DNA of 64,000 nucleotides from positions 248,001 to 312,000 of the forward strand of contig NZ_CP127294.1 in NCBI RefSeq assembly GCF_030285625.1, read 5' to 3'. The position numbers and the translations under genes were made by a program. The DNA comes from Amycolatopsis sp. 2-15 (GTDB taxonomy: Bacteria > Actinomycetota > Actinomycetes > Mycobacteriales > Pseudonocardiaceae). Below the pieces are notes generated by a model. It searched no databases. It saw nothing but the letters and a program-made list of their open reading frames with translations, and was not told the origin of the DNA. Positions 27,631 to 36,600 of this stretch are shown in pieces. The first letter of the stretch is position 1, and every line of letters begins with the position of its first letter.

Positions 27631-28734
27631 TTACGCGACGGCGGCCTGCTTGCGCCAGCGGATGCCGGCCTCGAGGAAGCCGTCGATCTCGCCGTCGAGC
27701 ACGGCGCTCGGGTTGCCGACCTCGAAGTCGGTGCGCAGGTCCTTGACCATCTGGTACGGGTGCAGCACGTAAGAGCGCATCTGGTTGCCCCAGCTGGAGC
27801 CGCCGTCCTTGAGGGCGTCCATTTCGGCCCGCTCCTCTTCCTTCTTGCGCAGCATCAGCCGCGCCTGCAGGACCTTCAGCGCCGCGGCCTTGTTCTGCAG
27901 CTGCGACTTCTCGTTCTGGCAGGAGACGACGATGCCGGTCGGCAGGTGCGTGATGCGCACCGCGGAGTCGGTGGTGTTCACGCTCTGTCCACCGGGGCCC
28001 GACGAGCGGTACACGTCGACGCGGATGTCCTTCTCCGCGATGTCGACGTGGTCGACTTCCTCGACCTCCGGCAGCACCTCGACGTGGGCGAAGGACGTCT
28101 GGCGGCGGCTCTGGTTGTCGAACGGCGAGATCCGCACCAGGCGGTGGGTGCCCTGCTCGACCGAGAGGGTGCCGTAGACGTAGGGGGCGCTCACCTTGAA
28201 CGTCGCGGACTTGATGCCCGCCTCTTCGGCGTAGGAGATGTCGTAGACGTCGGTGGGGTAGCCGTGGCGCTCAGCCCAGCGCAGGTACATGCGCAGCAGC
28301 ATCTCGGCCCAGTCGGCCGCGTCGACGCCGCCGGCTTCCGCGCGGATGGTGACGACGGCGTTGCGGTCGTCGTACTCACCGGACAGCAGCGTGCGGACCT
28401 CGAGCGCGTCGACGTCCTTGCCGAGGTCGGTGAGGTCGCCCTCCGCCTCCTGCATGCTGCCGGGGTCGCCCTCGGCCTCGGCCAGCTCGTAGAGCACGCC
28501 CAGGTCGTCGAGGCGCGACCGCAGGTCGGACACGCGGCGCAGCTCGCTCTGGCGGTGCGAGAGCTGGCTGGTGACCTTCTGCGCCTCCTCCGGGTTGTCC
28601 CAGAGGGTGGGGCTGGAGGCCTGGCTCTCGAGCTCCGCGACCTGCGCACGCAGCGCATCGAGGTCCATCACCGACTCGATCTGCGTCAGCTTGCCGGTCA
28701 GGTCCTTGAGGGCCGCATCGAACTCATCACTCAC
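27631..28734 (-). CDS. prfB: Peptide chain release factor 2
   Basis: About 367 residues from the GTG at 28734 ([18 protein letters not shown]). A GTG at 28761 is rejected because it falls in the terminator hairpin of the upstream gene. The peptidyl-hydrolysis motif [20 protein letters not shown] and the codon-recognition loop [16 protein letters not shown] (SPF for UGA/UAA) are present. The reading frame is continuous, so the +1 programmed frameshift known from E. coli prfB is absent. Confidence 0.96.
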   Translation of the reverse strand: MSDEFDAALKDLTGKLTQIESVMDLDALRAQVAELESQASSPTLWDNPEEAQKVTSQLSHRQSELRRVSDLRSRLDDLGVLYELAEAEGDPGSMQEAEGDLTDLGKDVDALEVRTLLSGEYDDRNAVVTIRAEAGGVDAADWAEMLLRMYLRWAERHGYPTDVYDISYAEEAGIKSATFKVSAPYVYGTLSVEQGTHRLVRISPFDNQSRRQTSFAHVEVLPEVEEVDHVDIAEKDIRVDVYRSSGPGGQSVNTTDSAVRITHLPTGIVVSCQNEKSQLQNKAAALKVLQARLMLRKKEEERAEMDALKDGGSSWGNQMRSYVLHPYQMVKDLRTDFEVGNPSAVLDGEIDGFLEAGIRWRKQAAVA

Positions 28735-28756
28735 GTTTACCAAGGTTACGGCAAAA

Positions 28757-28785
28757 CCCACGACCGGTTGCGAACCGGTCGTGGG
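28757..28785 (-). terminator. Terminator of the PadR gene
   Basis: A perfect 13-bp stem, CCCACGACCGGTT with its complement around a 3-nt loop, followed on the minus strand by TTTTGC. It lies between the PadR stop and the prfB start. Confidence 0.85.
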
Positions 28786-28797
28786 CTGTGGCGTGGG

Positions 28798-29298
28798 TCA
28801 GGCCGACGGGATGGCGTCGAGCAGCTTCAGGGCGGCCTTGGCCTGCGCCTGAGCGAACTCGGCGACGGCCTTGGCGTAGGGGCCGTCGGCCGCCTTGGTG
28901 GCCGCCTTGGCCTCGTCGAGCTGCACCTGGTAGGTGCCGCGGGCGGTCTCGAGCAGAGCGGTGCGCTGCTTCGCCGTGAGCGAACCGGCGTGCACGAGCC
29001 GCAGGATGAGCGGGCTGCGCAGGTGGTCGGGACCGGCCTCGGACGTGAGCCACGTCTTGAAGGCCTTCTTGCCGGCCGCGGTCAGCACGTACTGCTGGCT
29101 CGAGCGCGGACCCTGCTTGCCCAGCCGGACGAGGCCCTCCTTGGACAACGCCGGGAGCTCGCGGTAGACCTGGCTGCGGGTGACACTGAAGAAGGCGCCG
29201 AAGCGCTCGTCGGCTCCCGCGACCAGCTGCCCGCCCGTGGCGGGACCGTCGTGGAGGAGACCGAGCAGAGCGGCGGCTGTTGCATTCAATTCGGACAC
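28798..29298 (-). CDS. PadR-family transcriptional regulator
   Basis: 166 residues if the GTG at 29298 is used (VSELNATAAALLGLLHDGPA); an ATG at 29334 adds 12 residues. A winged helix (about 5-80; FFSVTRSQVYRELPALSKEG and LVRLGKQGPRSSQQYVLTAA) is followed by a C-terminal dimerising helix with long Ala/Lys-rich coiled stretches (TYQVQLDEAKAATKAADGPY). PadR proteins repress stress or efflux genes and often themselves. Three related palindromes occur just upstream (29329-29412) and could be its operators. Confidence 0.88.
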   Translation of the reverse strand: MSELNATAAALLGLLHDGPATGGQLVAGADERFGAFFSVTRSQVYRELPALSKEGLVRLGKQGPRSSQQYVLTAAGKKAFKTWLTSEAGPDHLRSPLILRLVHAGSLTAKQRTALLETARGTYQVQLDEAKAATKAADGPYAKAVAEFAQAQAKAALKLLDAIPSA

Positions 29299-29328
29299 AC
29301 CTCTACGTTCCCACTTCTTCGGCGGTAT

Positions 29329-29412
29329 GTCCACAGTGGTCTCGGGATCTGTCCATTGTGGCTAGTGTTATCCCCTCGTTCGGCCCAATCCGGAGGCAGG
29401 TCCACTGTGGAC
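29329..29412. promoter_or_regulatory. Cluster of GTCCACWGTGGAC-type palindromes upstream of the PadR gene
   Basis: 29329-29341 GTCCACAGTGGTC (one mismatch), 29351-29363 GTCCATTGTGGCT (weak) and 29400-29412 GTCCACTGTGGAC (perfect). The cluster is in the PadR promoter region, yet the perfect palindrome also occurs elsewhere inside genes, so it may be a genome-wide element. Confidence 0.4.
29400..29412. repeat. Iterated palindrome GTCCACTGTGGAC
   Basis: A perfect intergenic copy between PadR and the initiator tRNA terminator. Confidence 0.6.
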
Positions 29413-29511
29413 CTGGACACGCTCCGCAACCGCGAGGGCCTCCCGTACGACGCAAAACGACCAAGGGCTCCGAGCGCAACCACCACCCGAGCGAACCAGC
29501 AGGTCAGGACA

Positions 29512-29552
29512 CGAAAAAGCCCGGTCTGCGCTATGCGCAAACCGGGCTTTTC
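29512..29552 (-). terminator. Terminator after initiator tRNA copy 1
   Basis: AAAAGCCCGGT...ACCGGGCTTTT with a second inner stem TGCGC/GCGCA; the T-rich arm follows on the minus strand. It starts 6 bp after the tRNA. Confidence 0.85.
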
Positions 29553-29557
29553 GACAG

Positions 29558-29631
29558 TAGCGGGGACAGGATTTGAACCTGCGACCTCTGGGTTATGAGC
29601 CCAGCGAGCTACCGAGCTGCTCCACCCCGCG
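29558..29631 (-). tRNA. Initiator tRNA-fMet (CAU), copy 1
   Basis: 74 nt; CCA is not encoded. The anticodon loop CTCATAA gives CAU. The initiator features are present: an unpaired first position (C1 opposite U72) and three G-C pairs in the anticodon stem (CTGGG/CCCAG). The T-loop is GGTTCAAATCC. It is identical to the copy at 33486-33559. Confidence 0.96.
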
Positions 29632-29685
29632 TCGTTGTGTTCATAAGATTACACGGGGGGTTAAGTGGTTTTCAGGCACCCCCAC

Positions 29686-30303
29686 TTAAGGACTTTGCGG
29701 TGCCTCCACCTGCGGTGATGACCCGTCGAGCCACTGGCGGACGCCGGCGAGCACGATGGCCAGCCCGTCGGAAAATCCGGCTTCGGGGTCGGCCAGCACG
29801 GCCGCGCCCGCGTCTTCCGGTCCGTAGCGCTCGTCGCGTTGACCGCGGACCGGATACACGGCCTGCTCTTCGATGGTGAAGCCGATCACGAAGCTGTAAA
29901 CGGCGAAGTGCGCCCGGGCGGCGCGCACCGGGTCGAGCCCCGCGTCGATCCGCTCCTGCAGCGGCGGCGGGCCGACCAGGCTCGTGTCGGTGAGGAACGT
30001 GCCGGAGAAGACTTTCGCGCCGTCGCGGTAGGTCAGCAGGGCGTCGCGCAAGCTTCTGGCCTGGTGCTCGAGGCGCTGCCAGTCGTCGAGCCCATGCGAC
30101 GGCACGCGCTCGGCCGCGGCGTCGGCGAGCATCTGCGTGGCCATCTCGTCGAGCAGCTCCTGCTTGTTCTTGACGTGCCAGTAGAGCGCGGGCGCCTTCA
30201 CGCCGAGGTCGCCGGCGATCAGGCGCAGCGTCAGCCCGTTGAGGCCCACCTCGTTGAGCAGGCGCAGTCCCGAGCGCGCGATGTCCCGCTTGGTCAGGGC
30301 CAC
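29686..30303 (-). CDS. TetR-family regulator with TetR_C-type effector domain
   Basis: 205 residues from the GTG at 30303 (AGGAGG ribosome site). The helix-turn-helix is GLTLRLIAGDLGVKAPALYW, HVKNKQELLD. The C-terminal half matches the classical tetracycline-repressor fold (AHFAVYSFVIGFTIEEQAVY). It is divergent from a FAD monooxygenase; two perfect TTAAC-N3-GTTAA palindromes lie between them. The likely role is repression of both genes until a drug-like ligand, possibly the monooxygenase substrate, binds. Confidence 0.93.
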   Translation of the reverse strand: MALTKRDIARSGLRLLNEVGLNGLTLRLIAGDLGVKAPALYWHVKNKQELLDEMATQMLADAAAERVPSHGLDDWQRLEHQARSLRDALLTYRDGAKVFSGTFLTDTSLVGPPPLQERIDAGLDPVRAARAHFAVYSFVIGFTIEEQAVYPVRGQRDERYGPEDAGAAVLADPEAGFSDGLAIVLAGVRQWLDGSSPQVEAPQSP

Positions 30304-30322
30304 GGGTTACCTCCTTGACAAT

Positions 30323-30335
30323 TTAACGATGTTAA
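30323..30335. promoter_or_regulatory. TetR operator O1
   Basis: TTAACgatGTTAA, a perfect 5-bp inverted repeat overlapping the -10 box (TAACAT, 30329-30334) of the tetR promoter; its -35 TTGACC is at 30352-30357, 17 bp away. Confidence 0.75.
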
Positions 30336-30358
30336 GGACACCCTGGCGTCGGGTCAAT

Positions 30359-30371
30359 TTAACAACGTTAA
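30359..30371. promoter_or_regulatory. TetR operator O2
   Basis: TTAACaacGTTAA, 36 bp from O1 centre to centre. It abuts the tetR -35 box and touches the ribosome site (AGGAG) of the monooxygenase gene, so binding should block both directions. Confidence 0.75.
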
Positions 30372-30380
30372 GGAGTGGTC

Positions 30381-31787
30381 ATGAACGAGCTGCACGCCGA
30401 TGTCGTGGTCGCCGGGGCCGGCCCGACGGGCCTGATGCTGGCGGCCGAACTGCGCCTGGCCGGCGTCGACGCCGTGGTGATCGAGCGGCTGTCCGAGCGC
30501 ACCGGCCTGTCGAAGGCGCTGAACCTGCAGCCCCGCACGGCGGAGATGCTGGACCTGCGCGGACTCCTGCCGAGAGCGGAGGAACGCGCGTTCGCCACCG
30601 TCCAGGAGGGACACTTCGCGGCCGTCCCGATCAGCTACGCCGGGTGGGACACGCGGCGCCCGTACCAGCTGGGTATCCCGCAGGCGCAGGTCGAGGAGCT
30701 GCTGGAAGAGCGCTTCGCGGAGCTCGGTGGCAAGGTGCTGCGCGGGCACGAGCTGGTGGGGCTGTCGCAGGATGCGGCGGGCGTTCGCGTGGTCACGCCG
30801 GAGCTCGTCCTGAGCTGCCGTTACCTGGTGGGCTGCGACGGCGGCCGCAGCACCGTCCGCAAGCTGCTGGACGTGCCCTTCGAAGGCGAGGACGGCGCCG
30901 GCTACGGCGTGGTCGCCGACGTCGTCGTCGACCGCATCCCCGACCGCGCGGCCGGCACGTGGACCTCGATGCGCGGGATGGTCCAGTCCGCCGGTGAGAC
31001 GGGCTTCTGCGGCCTCATCCCGCTCGCCGAGCCGCTCCTGTACCGCCTGACCTTCGGCGACCGCGCCCGGCGGCCCGCGACGTTCGGCTCACCGGTCACG
31101 GAGGCCGAGGTGCACACGGCCTTCGCCGCGACCTACGGCCCCGCGGTGATCAAGGAAATCCGCTGGATGTCCCGCTTCTCCGACGCGTCCCGCCTGGCGG
31201 CGCACTACCGCGTCGGCCACGTCCTCCTCGCCGGCGACGCCGCCCACATCCACTTCCCAGCCGGCGGCCAGGGCCTCAACCTGGGCGTGCAGGACGCCGC
31301 CAACCTGGGCTGGAAGCTCGCCGCGGCCCTCAACGGCTTCGCCGACGTGCTCGACACCTATGAGCCCGAACGCCGCGCCGTCGGTGCCGCCGTGCTCGAC
31401 AACGTCGCGGCCCAGAACGGCCTCATCCCGCAAACCCGCGCCGGCCGCGCCCTGCGCGCGCTCTTCACCACCCTCGCCGACCTGCCCGAGGTGTCCCACC
31501 ACCTGTCCGGCCTGGTCTCCGGCCTCGCCGTCCGCTACCCCGCACCCCCACACGCCCACCCCCTCACCGGCGCCCGCCTCGCCGACTTCCGCCTCCCCGA
31601 CGGGTCCTGGGCCAGCACCCTCTTCCACCGGGGCCACCACGTCCTGCTCACCACCCCGGGCGCCGACCTGTCGGGCCTGCCCCCGGTTCCGGGCCCACTG
31701 TCCACAACGGACCTCCCGGCCCTGCCCCTCGCCCCGGCCGCCTTGATCCGCCCGGACGGTTACTTCGCCTGGTTGCCCGTCACCTGA
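30381..31787 (+). CDS. FAD-dependent aromatic monooxygenase (rifampicin/tetracycline monooxygenase-like)
   Basis: 468 residues from the ATG at 30381, with AAGGAG 5 nt upstream. Group A flavoprotein hydroxylase marks: VVVAGAGPTGLMLAAELRLA (FAD dinucleotide fold), YLVGCDGGRSTVRKLL (DG motif) and VLLAGDAAHIHFPAGGQGLN (GD motif, flavin ribityl). A short C-terminal thioredoxin-like region follows. Relatives hydroxylate phenolic rings, polyketides or antibiotics such as rifampicin. Pairing with a TetR_C regulator supports a resistance or detoxification role, but biosynthetic use is possible. The 3' end overlaps the P450 remnant by 8 bp. Confidence 0.9.
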   Translation: MNELHADVVVAGAGPTGLMLAAELRLAGVDAVVIERLSERTGLSKALNLQPRTAEMLDLRGLLPRAEERAFATVQEGHFAAVPISYAGWDTRRPYQLGIPQAQVEELLEERFAELGGKVLRGHELVGLSQDAAGVRVVTPELVLSCRYLVGCDGGRSTVRKLLDVPFEGEDGAGYGVVADVVVDRIPDRAAGTWTSMRGMVQSAGETGFCGLIPLAEPLLYRLTFGDRARRPATFGSPVTEAEVHTAFAATYGPAVIKEIRWMSRFSDASRLAAHYRVGHVLLAGDAAHIHFPAGGQGLNLGVQDAANLGWKLAAALNGFADVLDTYEPERRAVGAAVLDNVAAQNGLIPQTRAGRALRALFTTLADLPEVSHHLSGLVSGLAVRYPAPPHAHPLTGARLADFRLPDGSWASTLFHRGHHVLLTTPGADLSGLPPVPGPLSTTDLPALPLAPAALIRPDGYFAWLPVT

Positions 31788-32999
31788 CTGCGACCGGCAA
31801 CGTTCGCAGGCCCCGCAACGTCACCGTCTCCGCCCACTCCGGCTCGCCGGCCAGCCGCAGCCCCGGCGCCCGACGTGCGAGCTCCCGCAAAACCGTCCGC
31901 CCCTGCAGCCTCGCCAGCGGAGCGCCCAGGCAGAAGTGAATCCCGCGGCCGAAGGCCAAATACCGTGCCGGCGCGCGGGTGATGTCGAACCGGTCCGGCT
32001 CCTCGCACACCCGCGGATCCCGGTTCGCCGCGCCCACCAACACCAGCACCGTCGTCCCCGCCGCCAGCTCCACGCCGCCCAGAGTCGTGTCCGTCAATGT
32101 TGTCCGCATCGTCAGTTGAATCGGCGAGTCGTACCGCAGAATCTCCTCGACGGCCCCTTCGGCCAACGCTGCGCCGCGCACCTGATCTCGAGCCAGAGCC
32201 GCGTACTGCTCCTGATTCCGCAGCAACGCCAACACTCCGTTGCCGATCAAGTTCGTCGTCGTCTCGTGCCCTGCCACGAGCAACAACGTCAGCGTGACCA
32301 GCAACTCCCCTTCATTGAGCCGTTCCCCCTCATCCGACACCGCAACGAGCGCCGACAACAGGTCGTCCGCCGGAGCCCTTCGCCGCTCAGCCGCCAGCTC
32401 CCTGAAGTACCCCACGAACTCCCGCCGCGCCCCCGCCGCCGCCTCCGCAACCCCAGGCCCCAGCAAGAACCCGGGCTCCGCCGCCCGCGCCATCGCCCCC
32501 GACCACGCCCCGAACCGCTCCCGATCCGCGACCGGCACTCCCAGCAGCTCCGCGATCACCGTCACCGGCAACGGCACCGCCAGCTCCTCCATCAGGTCGC
32601 TCTCGCCGGCCTCCACCACCCGCTCGACGAACTCCCCCACCAACTCCTCCACGCGCGGCACCAGCCCCGCCACCGTCCGCGCCGTGAACGCCAACCCCCG
32701 CAGCCGCGTGTGATCCGGCGGATTCAAGAACGCGAACGCCCGCACCACGCGCCCTTCCCATCCACCGGCAGATCCGCGTCCCCACCGCCCACCACCTCGG
32801 GCTCCGGGTGCCCGAACTCCGCCCCCGTCACCACCCGCTCGGCCTCCCCGAACCCGAGCACCGCCACAACCCCTTCCCCCACCCGCACCACAGGCGCCCT
32901 CCGCCGCCATTCCCCATACGCCCCATACGGATCCGCCCTCCTCACGGCCCCGACCAGCTCCCCCAACGCCACCCCCGCCGACCCCACACCTTCACCCAT
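31780..32999 (-). pseudogene. Cytochrome P450 with a single-base frameshift
   Basis: A near-complete P450 in two frames. The N-terminal 80 or so codons (ATG at 32999; GVALGELVGAVRRADPYGAY, VAVLGFGEAERVVTGAEFGH, ADLPVDG) are in one frame. From about 32760 the rest is in another (GRVVRAFAFLNPPDHTRLRG). The rest is intact: I-helix LLVAGHETTTNLIGNG, ExxR in VEEILRYDSP, heme loop FGRGIHFCLGAPLARLQG. One missing base near 32750-32765 would restore it. It is either a recent inactivation or a sequencing error. The sequence suggests a CYP107-like bacterial hydroxylase; no ferredoxin gene is adjacent. Confidence 0.85.
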
Positions 33000-33371
33000 C
33001 CCCGCACCCTGTTCCGCCCACCACCGCCCCCGCCCTTCCACACGCGGCCCGCCCCAACCGGCAACGTACGGAACGCTGGCAAACCCCCGCCGCCGCCTGC
33101 CCCCCATACCGAAAGCGCCGGGTAACGCACCCTCGCTGGCTGCCGAAATTCCACAGCCCGGCCACGGGCCCGTGCCGTCAGGCACCGAACTGTGCACACG
33201 GGAAAGAAAAGCCACTCGCTCAACCTGAACCCACAACCCCCGGCCGCCGCCACGGCACCTCACCACCCAAGGCAACTCACCGACAAGCCCAAAACGGCCC
33301 AGCCACCAACGGCCCCAAACCCCACCCACCACGGCACCAACCGCCACCTCACCACCCAAGGCAACCTCACC
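33000..33371. other. Gene-free C-rich region with a short direct repeat
   Basis: No gene is supported. A 20-bp sequence beginning CACCTCACCACCC occurs identically at 33256-33275 and 33345-33364. The P450 promoter should lie near 33000-33100. Confidence 0.5.
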
Positions 33372-33430
33372 GGGGGGCCAGGGGGGCGAAGCCCTCCCTG
33401 GCGGGGGTCCGGGGGTCCGACCCCCGGAGC
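33372..33430. repeat. G-rich double-hairpin repeat, copy C
   Basis: Stems CCAGGGaGGG-type (CCAGGGGGG/CCCTCCCTGG) and CCGGGGGTC/GACCCCCGG, in the same order and orientation as the copies at 18864 and 19010, again just beyond the terminator of an RNA gene. Confidence 0.7.
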
Positions 33431-33440
33431 AAACGCGAAA

Positions 33441-33476
33441 GAGGCCCGGCTTGCGATTTCCGCAAGCACGGGCCTC
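33441..33476 (-). terminator. Terminator after initiator tRNA copy 2
   Basis: GAGGCCCG with CGGGCCTC and an inner stem GCTTGCG/CGCAAGC; followed on the minus strand by TCTTTCG. It is related in sequence to the terminator at 29512-29552. Confidence 0.8.
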
Positions 33477-33485
33477 CTACCTCTG

Positions 33486-33559
33486 TAGCGGGGACAGGAT
33501 TTGAACCTGCGACCTCTGGGTTATGAGCCCAGCGAGCTACCGAGCTGCTCCACCCCGCG
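33486..33559 (-). tRNA. Initiator tRNA-fMet (CAU), copy 2
   Basis: 74 nt, identical to 29558-29631, including CAU anticodon, C1/U72 mismatch and the GGG/CCC anticodon stem. The two genes lie 3.9 kb apart with different flanks apart from related terminators. Confidence 0.96.
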
Positions 33560-33626
33560 TCGTGACACCTACCTTACGCCTGGGTTTCGGCCGGGTGCAA
33601 AGCAGGTGCCACTACCGTGTGCGAGG

Positions 33627-36600
33627 TCACCCGCCGGGTTGCTGCGGGGCGCCACTGCCGGACGGCGGGGTGGCGGCTTTGGCGGTCTCGTAGGCCTTTG
33701 CCGCGGCGTCGAGGGCCTGGAGAGCGGTGCCTTGGTCGGCGAAGTTGCCCGACTGTTGTGCGGCCTTCAGCTTCGCCAGCGCCGACTGGATGTCGGTCAC
33801 CGCCTTGTCCAGCGCCGGGTTCGAGCCGCCCGAGTTGGCCGGCGGGGTGGTCGGCGTGGTCGGCGACGTGGATGACGTCGGCGGGGTCGACGAGGACGGT
33901 GGTGCCCCTTCGGAAGGGGTGGTCGCCGCGGCGCCGGTGCCCTTGCCGAACACCTGGTCCAGTGCCTCGTTGAGCGTCGGCGCGTAGCCGACCTTCGAGC
34001 CGAACGACACCAGGATGCGGGCGAGCTGGGGGTAGCTCGTCTGGTTGCGCTGTCTGATGTAGACAGGTTCGACGTAGAGGAATCCGTCGGCGACCGGCAG
34101 CGTGATCATGTTGCCGTAGATCGGGATCACGTTGGGATTGTTGAGCAGCGTCCTATCCTGCGCGACTTGTTGGTCGCTCTGGAATCTGTTCTGCACCTGC
34201 ACCGGCCCGTCCACTTGGTTCGCACCAGTGATCGTGGGTAGTCGGAGCACGCGGATGGTGCCGTAGTCCTGGGGATCGGACGACACCGACATCCACGACG
34301 CGAGGTATTGCCGTTGCAGACCGGTGAGCCCGCTGGTCAGCTGGAACGTCGGGGTGCCTTCGCCCGCCGCGTCGGCGAGCACGTAGTAGCCGGGTTGGTT
34401 GGCGACGTTCGCTGCCACCGTGGTCGCGCTGCCGTCTTCCGTCGGGTCCTGCGGGACGCTCCAGAACGACTGCTGCGCGTAGAACTGCTGCGGGTTGTCC
34501 ACGTGGTACCGGGCGAGCAGCTCACGCTGGACCTTGAACAGGTCCTCGGGGTAGCGGAAGTGCGCACGCAGGTCCGGCGGGATCTCCGCGCTCGGCTTCA
34601 CCAGGCCCGGGAACACCTTCTCCCATGCGTTCAGCACGGGTTCCTTGTCGTCGATCGAGTACAGGGTGACCGTGCCGTCGAACGCGTCGACGGTCGCCTT
34701 CACCGAGTTGCGGATGTAGTTGATCGAGTTGTTGGCCTGGCGCGTGACGCCGTTGAGCGAGTCGTTGGTGGCGTCGCCGAGCTGCGTCTGCTGCGCGTAC
34801 GGGTAGTTGTTGAGCGTGGTGTACCCGTCGACGATCCACACGATCTTGCCGTTGACAACCGCCGGGTACGGGTCGCCGTCGAGCGTCAGCCACGGCGCGA
34901 CCTTGCTGACCCGGTCGCGCGGGGTGCGGTTGTACATGATCTTCGAGCCGTCGCCGATGGCGTCGGAGAAGAGGATGTTGCGCTCGCCGTAATTGGCCGC
35001 GAAGGCGAGCCGGTTGAACCAGTTGTCGAGCGGAACGCCACCCGTGCCGTTGTAGTAGTAGTTCTTCTGGTCCGGGGAGTCGGACTCGCCCGGGGCCTTG
35101 CCGGGGGTGCCGCCGACGATCGCGTAGTCGTTCTGGTCGGCCAGCTCACCGTAGTAGATGCGCGGCTGGTCGACCTTGATGCCGGGCTTGCCACCGATCG
35201 CGCCGGCGCCGGTGGGGTTCTTCGTGTCGCTGGTGCCGATGACGGGGTAGCCGGCTGTGCTCGTGTCGGACACGTCCGTGACGGCGCGGTTGATGGTGTT
35301 GGCCGGCGCGGCGACGAAGCCGTTGCCGTGGGTGTACACGAGGTGCTTGGTGATCCAGTTGGTCTGGTTTCCCGTGAGCCCGTCGGTCTTGATCTCCTTG
35401 GCGGCCACGATGAAGTCCTGCGTGGTGCCGTTGACGGTGTAGCGGTCGATGTCGAGCTTCTCCGGGAAGCCGTAGTAGTTCTGACCACCGGCAAGCTGGG
35501 TGTAGGTGGCGGACAGCACGTTCGGATCGAGCAACCGGATGTTGGACACGGTGCCCGAATCGGCCTTCACCTGGTCCTGGCTCGCCTGGTTGCTGCCTGT
35601 GTAGTCCTCGTATTTCACGTTCTGCAGCCCGAACGCCGCGCGCGTCGCGTCCATGTTGCGCTGGATCGACGTGGCTTCCTTGTCGTTCGCGTTCGGCTTC
35701 ACCGAGAACTGGTCGAGGATCGCGGGCCACGCGACACCGACCAGCACGCCGGACAGGATCAGCAGCACGAGCGCGATCGCCGGCAGTTGCAGGTTGCGCA
35801 GGAACGCGCCCGCGAAGAACGCGATCGCGCAGATCACCGAGATGCACAGCAGGATCAGCTTCGCCGGCAGCACCGCGTTGAGGTCGGTGTAGGTGGCGCC
35901 GTTGAACAGCGGCATGTCGCGATCGGACAGCAGCAGGTTGTACCGGTCGAAGAAGTACTCGACCGCCTTCAGCAGCACGAAGATGCCGACGGTGATGGCG
36001 AGCTGCGCACGCGTGGGGCCCGCCAGCTGTCCGCCGCGGCCGGCGAGGCGGATGCCGCCGAAGATGTAGTGGGCGATCAGCGCGCCGAAGAACGAGACCA
36101 CGACCGTGACGAACAGCCAGCCGAGCAGCCAGTTCACGAACGGCAGGGTGAACGCGTAGAAGCCGATGTCGAGCCCGAACTGCGGGTCCTTCTGGCCGAA
36201 CGACGTGCCGTTGAGGAACAGCTGGATCGTCTGCCAGTCGCCCATCGCGGACGCGCCGGAGATGAGGCCGGTGATCAGCGGGATGCCGATGCCGAACAGC
36301 CGGATGCGGCTCACGATCATCGAGCGGTAGCGCGAGAGCGGGTCGTCGCTGCCCGAGACGGGCACGAACACCGGACGCGTGCGATAAGCGATCATGAGGC
36401 TGACCGCGAGCGAACCGCCCACGAGCAACCCGACGGCCACGAAGAGGACTATCCGCGTGAGGATTTCCGTGGTGAACACCGAGCGCGCGTGGACCTCGCC
36501 GAACCACAGCCAGTCGACGTAGGTGTCCAGCAGCCTGACACCCAGCAGCAGCGCCAGCACGATCACCGCGGCGATGATGAGGAGGATCCGGCTGCGGCGG

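Noticed and set aside
27631..28761. Programmed frameshift in prfB
   Set aside because: The frame is continuous through the N-terminal region; no in-frame UGA is present.
33192..33488. 98-codon frame in the Pro-rich gap before the tRNA
   Set aside because: Composition follows the C-rich repeats; no ribosome site and no protein-like sequence.
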